DNA of 5,749 bases from a bacterium (GCA_024654265.1 JANLIO010000011.1:1-5749), one strand, 5' to 3'; positions 1 to 5,230 are shown, counted from the stretch's first letter. Numbers and translations are program-made. Notes: generated by a model from the letters alone, not told the origin.

Positions 1-75
1 TCAAACAGGCAGGCGACCCCCAAACCCCTGTCCATTAGATTAATAGGTTAGGAGTTTGAAGGTTTGATGAAACTG
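1..75. other. Short stretch before terminator; possible 3' end of an upstream plus-strand gene
   Basis: No complete gene is visible. All three plus frames are open at the window edge and close quickly, with stops at 36-38, 41-43 and 49-51. Any of them could be the tail of a gene entering from the left. A strong plus-strand terminator follows at 76-98, which makes an incoming plus-strand transcript likely. I cannot choose the frame from so few codons. Confidence 0.3.
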
Positions 76-98
76 GGACACGGGGTGTCCGTTTTTTT
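76..98 (+). terminator. Rho-independent terminator
   Basis: A perfect 6-bp GC-rich stem (GGACAC at 76-81 pairs with GTGTCC at 85-90) closes a GGG loop. It is followed by G and then seven T residues (92-98). The T-run is on the plus strand only, so it ends a rightward transcript that starts outside the window. Confidence 0.8.
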
Positions 99-110
99 AG
101 GGAGGGATTC

Positions 111-257
111 TTTTTGTCATCCCGAATGCTTTCGGGAAGAACGAAGAAGTTTTTTTCGATACCCCTCTGTATCTCCCCTTCCAAGGGGAGAGTGAGGAGT
201 GAGATGAGGAGTTTCTTTGATTCTGGGTCCCCGGGTTAAACCCGAGGATGACAAGAA
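111..257. repeat. Compound inverted-repeat element (TGTCATCC...GGATGACA ends)
   Basis: The outer arms TTGTCATCC (114-122) and GGATGACAA (246-254) are perfect 9-bp complements, extendable to about 12 bp with one wobble. Inside are three more hairpins: CCCGAA/TTCGGG (121-126/131-136), CTCCCCTT/AAGGGGAG (173-180/183-190) and CGGGT/ACCCG (232-236/240-244). The word GAGGAGT also occurs twice (near 194 and 206). Short open frames cross it but none looks like a protein. It resembles the GTCATCC-ended intergenic repeats known from several bacterial genomes, such as Rickettsia palindromic elements. Whether it is multicopy cannot be seen in one window. Confidence 0.5.
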
Positions 258-270
258 AAGAAATGCAACG

Positions 271-326
271 CTCCACGCTTTGCGCTTCACGTTCCATGCT
301 TCGCACTCTATACTCCCTGTCACTCA
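271..326. repeat. Degenerate 7-base tandem repeat, block 1
   Basis: Eight consecutive heptamers stay in register: CTCCACG, CTTTGCG, CTTCACG, TTCCATG, CTTCGCA, CTCTATA, CTCCCTG, TCACTCA. On the minus strand most units fit roughly YRYRRAG. One unit there, TGCGAAG (299-305), is identical to a unit of block 2 at 2766-2772. A period of 7 is incompatible with a conserved reading frame, so this is not coding sequence. Confidence 0.6.
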
Positions 327-330
327 TTCT

Positions 331-364
331 TTAATAAAAGACCCACCGTAATGGATACGATGGG
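331..364 (-). terminator. Probable terminator of the basic hypothetical protein
   Basis: Read on the minus strand, CCCATCG (364-358) pairs with CGGTGGG (348-342): seven pairs, one of them a wobble, around a 9-base loop. An imperfect T-rich tail (TCTTTTATT) follows. It lies about 26 bases after the stop codon of the 390-836 gene, the expected place. The weak T-run keeps confidence moderate. Confidence 0.5.
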
Positions 365-389
365 CGGAGCTTTAATCAGGCAGATGTGA

Positions 390-836
390 CTACGAGGCTC
401 GACGAGCCGATTGTGGCAAAGCCACTGGCTTTTCGTTATCGAGAATCCGACCTTCGACAACCCTAAGGAGTGCGCCCTCCCTACGAATGCGCCGACGAAA
501 TCTTGCCCAGACCTCACAACCGAGGAGTGTTGGCATGTTCGTCACCTCGTTCCACATGATGTTTGCGTCGCTTCCCATGAGTCGACGTAACAATCGCAGA
601 GTATTCGCCGGCCATCTTGGCGCGCCACGGACAACACTCTGAAGATCAATACAGTAGTTGAGCGCAAGCATTTGCTTATCGCTCACATATCCTTTATCGA
701 GCAACCAACGCAGCTGTCGATCAAGAATACGCTTCCTATCAAGCTTCGCAGCGTGGACCACTGCACGATGTCGTGAATCATACCCACGACCAGAGATTTT
801 TCTCGAAATTTTTGGCGTTATGCTGTCATTTTGCAT
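390..836 (-). CDS. Small, strongly basic hypothetical protein
   Basis: A 148-residue protein of no family I recognise. It carries 23 Arg and 7 Lys against 14 acidic residues, with Arg clusters near residues 115-122. There is no signal peptide or membrane segment, and there is no Cys/His metal motif. The charge suggests nucleic-acid binding, which is inference only. The open frame extends upstream to an ATG at 968 (192 residues). I prefer the ATG at 836 because AGGAAGGGGG precedes it by 4 bases and a promoter with a perfect TTGACA box lies just upstream, inside the longer frame. The gene appears to be its own unit, with promoter at 874-902 and terminator at 331-364. An intervening structured region separates it from mltG. 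That the frame is real rests on these signals and its length. Confidence 0.5.
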   Translation of the reverse strand: MQNDSITPKISRKISGRGYDSRHRAVVHAAKLDRKRILDRQLRWLLDKGYVSDKQMLALNYCIDLQSVVRGAPRWPANTLRLLRRLMGSDANIMWNEVTNMPTLLGCEVWARFRRRIRREGALLRVVEGRILDNEKPVALPQSARRAS

Positions 837-840
837 TTCG

Positions 841-850
841 CCCCCTTCCT
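841..850 (-). promoter_or_regulatory. Ribosome binding site deciding the start at 836
   Basis: On the minus strand AGGAAGGGGG ends 4 bases before the ATG at 836. No comparable site precedes the upstream ATG at 968, so this site favours the 148-residue product. Confidence 0.55.
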
Positions 851-873
851 GCTCTCGCTTTTGAGAACGATGA

Positions 874-902
874 AACCTACCAAAAATCTCAGTTTCTGTC
901 AA
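874..902 (-). promoter_or_regulatory. Sigma70-type promoter for the basic hypothetical protein
   Basis: The minus strand shows a perfect -35 box TTGACA (902-897), a 17-base spacer, and a weak -10 box TAGGTT (879-874). The predicted start lies near 867, giving a leader of about 30 bases to the ATG at 836. The poor -10 box limits confidence. Confidence 0.4.
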
Positions 903-924
903 GTATCCTAGACCATGGTAGACT
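896..924 (+). promoter_or_regulatory. Candidate extended -10 promoter for the plus-strand RNA
   Basis: CTGTCA (896-901), a 17-base spacer and TAGACT (919-924) with TGG directly before it (916-918, an extended -10 TGN) give 8 of 12 consensus matches. The -35 box overlaps that of the divergent minus promoter. Transcription would begin near 931 and reach the terminator at 1112-1144, about 214 bases. The boxes are imperfect and could be chance. Confidence 0.3.
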
Positions 925-985
925 GCGATCAGTTCTCTAACGAAACCCTTGCAAAGAAAGGAATCCAAAAAATGGATCAGCCCAA

Positions 986-1144
986 CGTCTTTCCATGAAA
1001 TTGGAGCACGGCCACCGGCACGTCGTCTGCGCCGGCTCCCTGAGCACCAGTGTCAGACTCTCAGGGGCTGACGCAGATGACAAGCGAACCCCCACCCTCG
1101 GGGACTTCGCACCGCAGATCCCCTCCCGGGACTGCGGTTTTTTT
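986..1144 (+). ncRNA. Candidate structured non-coding RNA, unassigned family
   Basis: This GC-rich stretch between two minus-strand genes folds on the plus strand into consecutive hairpins. The main one is an imperfect helix of about 21 pairs: 1022-1031 with 1072-1081 (one wobble) and 1033-1044 with 1060-1070. It has one C-A mismatch (1032/1071), a bulged T (1037) and a 15-base loop. A second hairpin pairs 1084-1088 with 1106-1110 and 1089-1092 with 1100-1103. The third is a strong terminator (1112-1144). A weaker hairpin lies at 986-1010. No plus-strand gene precedes the terminator. I checked for tmRNA, SRP RNA, RNase P RNA, 6S RNA and tRNA hallmarks and found none. An alternative stem, GGAGC (1003-1007) with GCTCC (1035-1039), competes with the main helix, so two folds are possible. 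The 5' end is uncertain, from about 931 to 986. Confidence 0.5.
1112..1144 (+). terminator. Strong rho-independent terminator of the plus-strand RNA
   Basis: CCGCAG (1112-1117) pairs with CTGCGG (1132-1137) and TCCC (1119-1122) with GGGA (1128-1131), with one bulged A and a 5-base loop. A run of seven T follows (1138-1144). On the minus strand there is no T-run after the hairpin, so the orientation is clear. The T-run overlaps the stop codon of mltG (1143-1145). Confidence 0.8.
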
Positions 1145-2138
1145 ATTGCCCAAACACACGATATCGATTCGCAGAATGCTCTTCCAAATTTCTCCCAAAA
1201 TACGCCTTTCCATCTGAATCCGTTAAAAAGAAAAAATAGCTTGTTTTTGCAGGATGAACGGCTGATTCAAATGATGCCAAGCCTGGGTTTGCAATTGGCG
1301 TTGGAGGAAGCCCTGCGTGCTGATACGTATTATAAACTGAAGTATTCTCAAGGTCTGATGCATCTAATCTTGATTTTCCACTTTTCGTGACATAATTCAA
1401 CGTCGCGTCAGATTGAAGTCGCATCCCAACATCCAATCGATTTTGAAAAACACTCGCAATCTTTGGACGATCTTCATCATGCTTCGCCTCTTTTTCAACA
1501 ATAGAAGCTAACGTCAAAACCTCATACAAATCGCGTCCATCCTTTTGGATATCTGCGCGGAGTTCAATGGTACGAAGTGAAAACTCTGAAAGTTGCTTCC
1601 GAAACAACCCATCTGGAAGATCATCTGCCCATACGCGATATGTGTCGGGGAACAAGAAACCTTCAAGCGTCGCCTTTTTTGGCAGATCTTTCAAAAAAGG
1701 AAATTCATCTGCAAATCGTTCAGCATAAAAATCGCTTGGCGTAATATCAACACCCAACTCCTCAAGTCGATTTTGAATATCAAAAATAGTCCAACCTTCC
1801 GGAATCGTGATCGTCAATTCTTCGCGAACAGGTCCGCGTGCCAGAATACGCGCTAAAGATGAAAAACGTGATCCTTCTTTGAGCCCGTATTCCCCGGCTT
1901 TAATCTTTGTCGCATTTTTATTTATCCGACCATACACCCGATACCAAAATGCAGATTTAATAAGATTCTGTTCCTCTAAAAGAACGGCAGTCGTTGCAAG
2001 CGTTGATCCCTCTAAAATCTCAACGGAGATTACGTTTGCATCTGGCGGAGAGACAACAATCCATGCGGGCAACACAAGATCACGCACCAAAAAAATCAAT
2101 GCAACAAGAAGAAGTGTAAAAAAAAGTATTTTCTTCAT
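1143..2138 (-). CDS. mltG: Endolytic peptidoglycan transglycosylase MltG (YceG family)
   Basis: MltG is an inner-membrane enzyme that cleaves nascent glycan strands and is thought to end their elongation. The 331-residue protein has the family layout. An N-terminal membrane anchor (about residues 4-24) is followed by a LysM-like region (about 38-105) and then the catalytic domain. That domain has LEGFLFPDTY (158-167), ASIVEKEA (211-218) with the probable catalytic Glu215, RLDVGMRLQSDAT (234-246) and the YNTYQHAGLPPTPIANPG block (269-286). Length is normal. The ATG at 2138 is chosen because GAGGA precedes it by 4 bases and translation begins directly with the anchor. It lies 15 bases after the PAP2 stop, so the two are probably co-transcribed. 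No minus-strand terminator follows, so its mRNA may read into the antisense of the candidate RNA. Confidence 0.93.
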   Translation of the reverse strand: MKKILFFTLLLVALIFLVRDLVLPAWIVVSPPDANVISVEILEGSTLATTAVLLEEQNLIKSAFWYRVYGRINKNATKIKAGEYGLKEGSRFSSLARILARGPVREELTITIPEGWTIFDIQNRLEELGVDITPSDFYAERFADEFPFLKDLPKKATLEGFLFPDTYRVWADDLPDGLFRKQLSEFSLRTIELRADIQKDGRDLYEVLTLASIVEKEAKHDEDRPKIASVFQNRLDVGMRLQSDATLNYVTKSGKSRLDASDLENTSVYNTYQHAGLPPTPIANPGLASFESAVHPAKTSYFFFLTDSDGKAYFGRNLEEHSANRYRVFGQ

Positions 2139-2142
2139 AACG

Positions 2143-2147
2143 TCCTC
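2143..2147 (-). promoter_or_regulatory. Ribosome binding site of mltG
   Basis: GAGGA on the minus strand, 4 bases before the mltG ATG and inside the 15-base gap after the PAP2 stop. It is one of the few clear Shine-Dalgarno sites among the minus-strand genes and fits an internal operon gene. Confidence 0.55.
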
Positions 2148-2153
2148 ACTCTT

Positions 2154-2675
2154 TCATTTCAACCATTTGTGGATATATCGAATAGATAAGAAACCCACAA
2201 ACCCGACAACGATGCCAACAGCGACATCGGATGGATAGTGCACGCCAACAAGAATCCTCGCAAGCCCAATCAAGCCGGCAGTGACAAAAGCAACAATCCC
2301 CCATTTTCTATTTCCCCAAAAAATGGCAAACGCCAGCGCAAAGCTAACAGCTGTATGACCGGATGGAAACGACGTGGTTAAAGGTTGTGGAATTAAAATT
2401 GGAATGAGAGGCCCGCTTATCCACGAAGCCTGAAAAGGACGCAATCGATCCACGATCGTCCCAATACTGTTTGTTATTAAAAGTGCAATAAGCACAGCCC
2501 AAATCGCCTCCATAACCGCGTGTTTTTCATGCCGACGACGTGAGTAGTAAAGAAAAGAAGCAATGACAAAGAAGACAGCGATCAGATATCGCGCGCAAAA
2601 AACCGCGATCGCTATCAAAATTGGCGATCCCAGGATCAAGTGTTGTAATTGAGAAACAATTTCAAGTTCAGTCAT
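2154..2675 (-). CDS. PAP2-family membrane lipid phosphatase, probable undecaprenyl-diphosphatase
   Basis: A 173-residue integral membrane protein of the PAP2 superfamily with hydrophobic segments near residues 15-42, 53-72, 107-120, 124-139 and 151-166. The signature blocks are RP at 79-80, PSGH at 104-107 (His107 being the catalytic acid/base) and R-x5-H-x3-D at 140/146/150, where His146 would be the nucleophile. The first-motif Lys expected seven residues before Arg79 is Gly72, and the usual Ser before Arg140 is Ala139. Its position directly upstream of mltG suggests recycling of undecaprenyl pyrophosphate (BcrC/PgpB type) for wall synthesis; other lipid substrates are possible. No Shine-Dalgarno site precedes the ATG at 2675. 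A TATTCT box lies 11 bases before it. Confidence 0.85.
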   Translation of the reverse strand: MTELEIVSQLQHLILGSPILIAIAVFCARYLIAVFFVIASFLYYSRRRHEKHAVMEAIWAVLIALLITNSIGTIVDRLRPFQASWISGPLIPILIPQPLTTSFPSGHTAVSFALAFAIFWGNRKWGIVAFVTAGLIGLARILVGVHYPSDVAVGIVVGFVGFLSIRYIHKWLK

Positions 2676-2717
2676 ATGATAAGAAGAGAATAGAAACGTG
2701 AAAGTTTTTGATTTTTA

Positions 2718-2729
2718 GATTGGCCAATC
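2718..2729. promoter_or_regulatory. Perfect 12-base palindrome, operator-like
   Basis: GATTGGCCAATC is a perfect palindrome about 43 bases upstream of the PAP2 start, where a dimeric regulator could bind. A second perfect palindrome, TTAGCGCTAA, lies at 2748-2757. Neither is assigned to a known regulator, and both could be structural remnants of the repeat block next to them. Confidence 0.25.
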
Positions 2730-2750
2730 CTGGGTCGGGGGTGCTTGTTA

Positions 2751-2778
2751 GCGCTAAGTGCAGAGTGCGAAGTGCTGA
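2751..2778. repeat. Degenerate 7-base tandem repeat, block 2
   Basis: Four heptamers in register: GCGCTAA, GTGCAGA, GTGCGAA, GTGCTGA. The unit at 2766-2772 (TGCGAAG, one-base shifted phase) equals the minus-strand unit at 299-305 in block 1. It lies in the non-coding gap between nth and the PAP2 gene. Confidence 0.55.
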
Positions 2779-2813
2779 ATTTCTTTTATAGAATTATTCC
2801 ATATTCTAAATTC
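2777..2813. other. AT-rich nested inverted repeat after nth
   Basis: TAGAAT (2789-2794) pairs with ATTCTA (2803-2808), enclosed by GAATT (2777-2781) and AATTC (2809-2813). It lies just after the nth stop codon. It lacks a GC-rich stem and T-run on either strand, so a terminator role is doubtful. Confidence 0.25.
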
Positions 2814-2823
2814 CCTCCTCTTG

Positions 2824-3471
2824 CTACCTCTCAGGTTCCCCTATTTTCGATTCATATGGACACCATTTTGCAACCGGACATTTCCAACATTTCGGTTTTT
2901 TTCCTCCTACACATACATCACGTCCGAATTGAACAAAAACGCGATTTATCTCCATCCACTCTTTTTTTGGCACAAGCGCCATGAGTTCTTTTTCTACTTT
3001 TTCGGGCGTATTGCCCTTTGCCCATCCAAGTCGATGCGCGATCCGTGACACGTGTGTGTCGACAGCAATCGCGGGTTCGTGAAATACATACGTGAGCACA
3101 CAACTCGCCGTTTTCCTTCCAACTCCGGGAAGAGTCACGAGCTTTTCCATTGTAGCAGGAACACGCCCTTTAAACTCATCACGGATCATTTTCGCCATTT
3201 TTTTTATGGCGCGCGCCTTTGATCGATATAATCCAATCGTATGTATCGACTTCTCAATTTCCCGAACATCGGCTTCAGATAGCGACTTCCACGTTGGAAA
3301 TTGTTTTTGAAATGCCGGATATATTTTTAGCACCTGTTTATCCGTCGTCTGTGCCGAAAGCAACACAGCGATCAATGTATCCTTCGCATTCCCAAAATCC
3401 ATGTCTCCCTTTTTTGAATATTCTTGACCCAATCGCCGGATCACACGAATTACAATCTTTGAATCTGCCAT
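2824..3471 (-). CDS. nth: Endonuclease III, DNA glycosylase/AP lyase
   Basis: Base-excision repair enzyme that removes oxidised pyrimidines and nicks the abasic site. The 215-residue length is typical. The helix-hairpin-helix LPGVGRKTA is at 114-122 with the catalytic Lys120, and the catalytic Asp is Asp138 in AVDTHV. LLSAQTTDKQV (37-47) is the conserved N-terminal block. Four C-terminal cysteines at 187, 195, 198 and 204 form the [4Fe-4S] motif. Their spacing is C-x7-C-x2-C-x5-C, one residue longer in the first gap than the usual C-x6-C. The Gly-Gly-Lys-Lys encoded there spans a run of seven A residues but the frame is intact. No Shine-Dalgarno site precedes the ATG at 3471. The gene lies 110 bases after gpmI and 148 before PAP2, with repeats in both gaps, so it may be transcribed alone. 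Confidence 0.95.
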   Translation of the reverse strand: MADSKIVIRVIRRLGQEYSKKGDMDFGNAKDTLIAVLLSAQTTDKQVLKIYPAFQKQFPTWKSLSEADVREIEKSIHTIGLYRSKARAIKKMAKMIRDEFKGRVPATMEKLVTLPGVGRKTASCVLTYVFHEPAIAVDTHVSRIAHRLGWAKGNTPEKVEKELMALVPKKEWMEINRVFVQFGRDVCVGGKKPKCWKCPVAKWCPYESKIGEPER

Positions 3472-3495
3472 GTTTAAAGTAAAGAATAAATAGAA

Positions 3496-3570
3496 AGTAG
3501 CTTTTAGTTCTCAGTTCTCGGTTCTCAGTACGACTAACTGCTAGATACTAGATACAAGCTACTGGATACG
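3496..3570. repeat. Degenerate 7-base tandem repeat, block 3, with 8-base inverted repeat
   Basis: Nine heptamers keep one register from 3508 to 3570: TTCTCAG, TTCTCGG, TTCTCAG, then four looser units, then AGCTACT and GGATACG; AGATACT and AGATACA are neighbours within it. AGTAGCTT (3496-3503) and AAGCTACT (3556-3563) are perfect complements 52 bases apart, so most of the block could loop out. It fills the gap between gpmI and nth and does not look coding. Confidence 0.55.
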
Positions 3571-3581
3571 AACTGCCTCCC

Positions 3582-5159
3582 TTATACCAATGGCGTTCCA
3601 GTCATTATTTCCGGCTTTTCCAAACCCATGATCTTCAACACCGTTGGAGCGACATCTGCCAACATCCCAACAGGCGGTGTCAGTGATAAATCTCCGGCAA
3701 TCACATCTCCACTCGGAGCTTTTTTCCCTTCAAATGCTTTCCCAATAATCAAAAATGGAACAGGATTTGTTGAGTGTTCCTTATCAATCTCCCCCGTTTG
3801 CAAATTTTTAACTTCCTCGGCGTTTCCATGATCCGCAGTAATCAACACAACACCACCCACGCCAAGCGTTGCATCCACAATTTTTCCAATTCCTTTGTCC
3901 ACGGCTTCCATTGCTTTGATCGTCGCCGTTTCATCTCCGGTATGACTCACCATATCCGGATTCGCATAATTCAGAACAATAAAATCATATTGTTTCTTCG
4001 CGATCGCCTGCACAACTTTATCCGTTATTTCACCCGCCGACATTTCCGGTGCTTTGTCATACGTAGAAACGCGAGGCGACGGAATGATAATTCGATCCTC
4101 ACCCGGAAACTCATCTTCTCGTGTTCCATTTAAGAAAAACGTGACATGCGCATATTTTTCCGTCTCAGCAATATGGAGCTGTTTCAAACCAGCTTTTGAA
4201 ATGACATCTGCCAAACACGTCTCAACCGCCTGTGGAGGAAAAGCGATTTTTACGGGAAGATCTTTTTCATATTCGGTACATGTTACAAAATACAAATTAT
4301 CAATCTTTTTTCGCGGGAATGATTCAAACGTCGGCAACACAAATGCTCGAGTTAACTCGCGCGCGCGATCCGGACGGAAGTTGAAAAAGACACACGCGTC
4401 TCCTTCCTTCATCGGACCCTCAGGAACTCCGTTGTCCGTAATAACCGTCGGATAAAACTGCTCATCATACACCTCTGCTTTGTACGATGCTTTTATCGCA
4501 TCAACCGCTTTTTTCGCCGTGCTCTTACTTTGTCCAAGCACAATCGCATCATACGCAGTCTGAATTCGATCCCAGCGGTTATCACGATCCATTGCCCAAT
4601 ATCTTCCACAGAGTGACGCAATTCTTCCCACTTTTAAGGACTTCATCTTTTCCTCCAGCTCTTGAATAAACTGAACGCCACTATTAAAGATCGCATCGCG
4701 TCCATCCAAGAACGCGTGGACTGCAACATCTTTCACTTTGTTTTTACTCGCCAATTCCAATAGCGCATGAAGATGAGAATCCGAAGCATGCACATTTCCA
4801 GGCGAAACGAGTCCCATAAAGTGCAATGTTCCACCCGTCTTTTTTACATGTTCTATTGCTCCAAGAAGAGCCGGATTCGTCAAAAAATCTCCCGTCTCGA
4901 TTGCCATGCTAATACGAGGAAAACTTTGATAAAAAATACGCCCCGCTCCAATTGTAAGATGGCCAACTTCCGAATTCCCCATTTCTCCCCAAGATAATCC
5001 AACCGATCCTGCCGACGCCTGCAATGTCATTGCCGGATACGATTGAATGAGGCGGTCAAAATACGGCATATGCGAACGCCGAACAGCATTTCCATCCGCA
5101 TCAGGCGCAACGCCAAATCCATCACAAATAATAAGAATAACTGGTTTTGGGCGATTCAT
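3582..5159 (-). CDS. gpmI: 2,3-bisphosphoglycerate-independent phosphoglycerate mutase
   Basis: Interconverts 3- and 2-phosphoglycerate in glycolysis using two Mn ions and a phosphoserine intermediate, in the cytoplasm. All expected ligands are visible in this 525-residue protein: Asp13, the catalytic Ser63 in GEMGNSEVGH (58-67), Asp402 and His406 in NPDMVSH, Asp443 and His444 in TADHGNAE, and His462. Substrate residues are His124, Arg154/Asp155 in LDGRD, Arg186, Arg192, Arg262/Arg265 in FRPDRA, and Lys335 in AETEKYAHVT. The loop around His124 reads SPGNVHASD instead of the common SDGGVHSH. The C-terminus has a short insertion (about 476-496) before the closing MTG motif. The ATG at 5159 starts just before the PVILIICDGFG strand and no alternative is better. 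There is no Shine-Dalgarno site. A divergent promoter region separates it from the collagen-like gene. Confidence 0.96.
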   Translation of the reverse strand: MNRPKPVILIICDGFGVAPDADGNAVRRSHMPYFDRLIQSYPAMTLQASAGSVGLSWGEMGNSEVGHLTIGAGRIFYQSFPRISMAIETGDFLTNPALLGAIEHVKKTGGTLHFMGLVSPGNVHASDSHLHALLELASKNKVKDVAVHAFLDGRDAIFNSGVQFIQELEEKMKSLKVGRIASLCGRYWAMDRDNRWDRIQTAYDAIVLGQSKSTAKKAVDAIKASYKAEVYDEQFYPTVITDNGVPEGPMKEGDACVFFNFRPDRARELTRAFVLPTFESFPRKKIDNLYFVTCTEYEKDLPVKIAFPPQAVETCLADVISKAGLKQLHIAETEKYAHVTFFLNGTREDEFPGEDRIIIPSPRVSTYDKAPEMSAGEITDKVVQAIAKKQYDFIVLNYANPDMVSHTGDETATIKAMEAVDKGIGKIVDATLGVGGVVLITADHGNAEEVKNLQTGEIDKEHSTNPVPFLIIGKAFEGKKAPSGDVIAGDLSLTPPVGMLADVAPTVLKIMGLEKPEIMTGTPLV

Positions 5160-5169
5160 GTCGTTCTAA

Positions 5170-5198
5170 AGGATACGTCTCGGGAAGCAAGTCGGCAA
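5170..5198 (-). promoter_or_regulatory. Candidate gpmI promoter, nearly leaderless
   Basis: On the minus strand TTGCCG (5198-5193), a 17-base spacer and TATCCT (5175-5170) match the sigma70 consensus at 8 of 12 positions. The -10 box ends 10 bases before the gpmI ATG, so the leader would be only about 4 bases, consistent with the missing Shine-Dalgarno site. Confidence 0.4.
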
Positions 5199-5201
5199 AT
5201 C

Positions 5202-5230
5202 TTGACAAAATGCTCATTTTATGGTATTTT
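5202..5230 (+). promoter_or_regulatory. Strong sigma70-type promoter of the collagen-like gene
   Basis: A perfect TTGACA (5202-5207), an exact 17-base spacer and TATTTT (5225-5230), preceded by the extended -10 element TGG (5222-5224). The predicted start is near 5237, giving a leader of about 70 bases. Its -35 box is 3 bases from that of the divergent gpmI promoter, so the two may interfere. Confidence 0.7.

Noticed and set aside
97..327. Minus-strand open frame of 76 codons across the left intergenic region
   Set aside because: It runs through the inverted-repeat element and heptamer block 1; its sequence is explained by repeats and has no ribosome site.
658..864. Plus-strand open frame antisense to the basic protein
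   Set aside because: No promoter or ribosome site fits, and the minus frame has a promoter, ribosome site and terminator.
986..1144. tRNA, tmRNA, SRP RNA, RNase P RNA or 6S RNA identity for the structured region
   Set aside because: No cloverleaf with T-loop, no CCA-type end, no GGAAG SRP tip, no conserved RNase P core words and no single closing stem around a central bubble were found.
995..1390. Plus-strand open frame of 131 codons
   Set aside because: It translates the structured RNA and its terminator, then continues antisense to mltG; no ribosome site precedes it.
3480..3563. The 8-base inverted repeat after gpmI as its terminator
   Set aside because: The loop would be about 52 bases and the tail on the minus strand is not a clean T-run, so it is unlikely to work as an intrinsic terminator.
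3508..3570. Heptamer block as a CRISPR-like array
   Set aside because: Units are 7 bases and contiguous, with no 20-40 base repeats or spacers and no cas genes.
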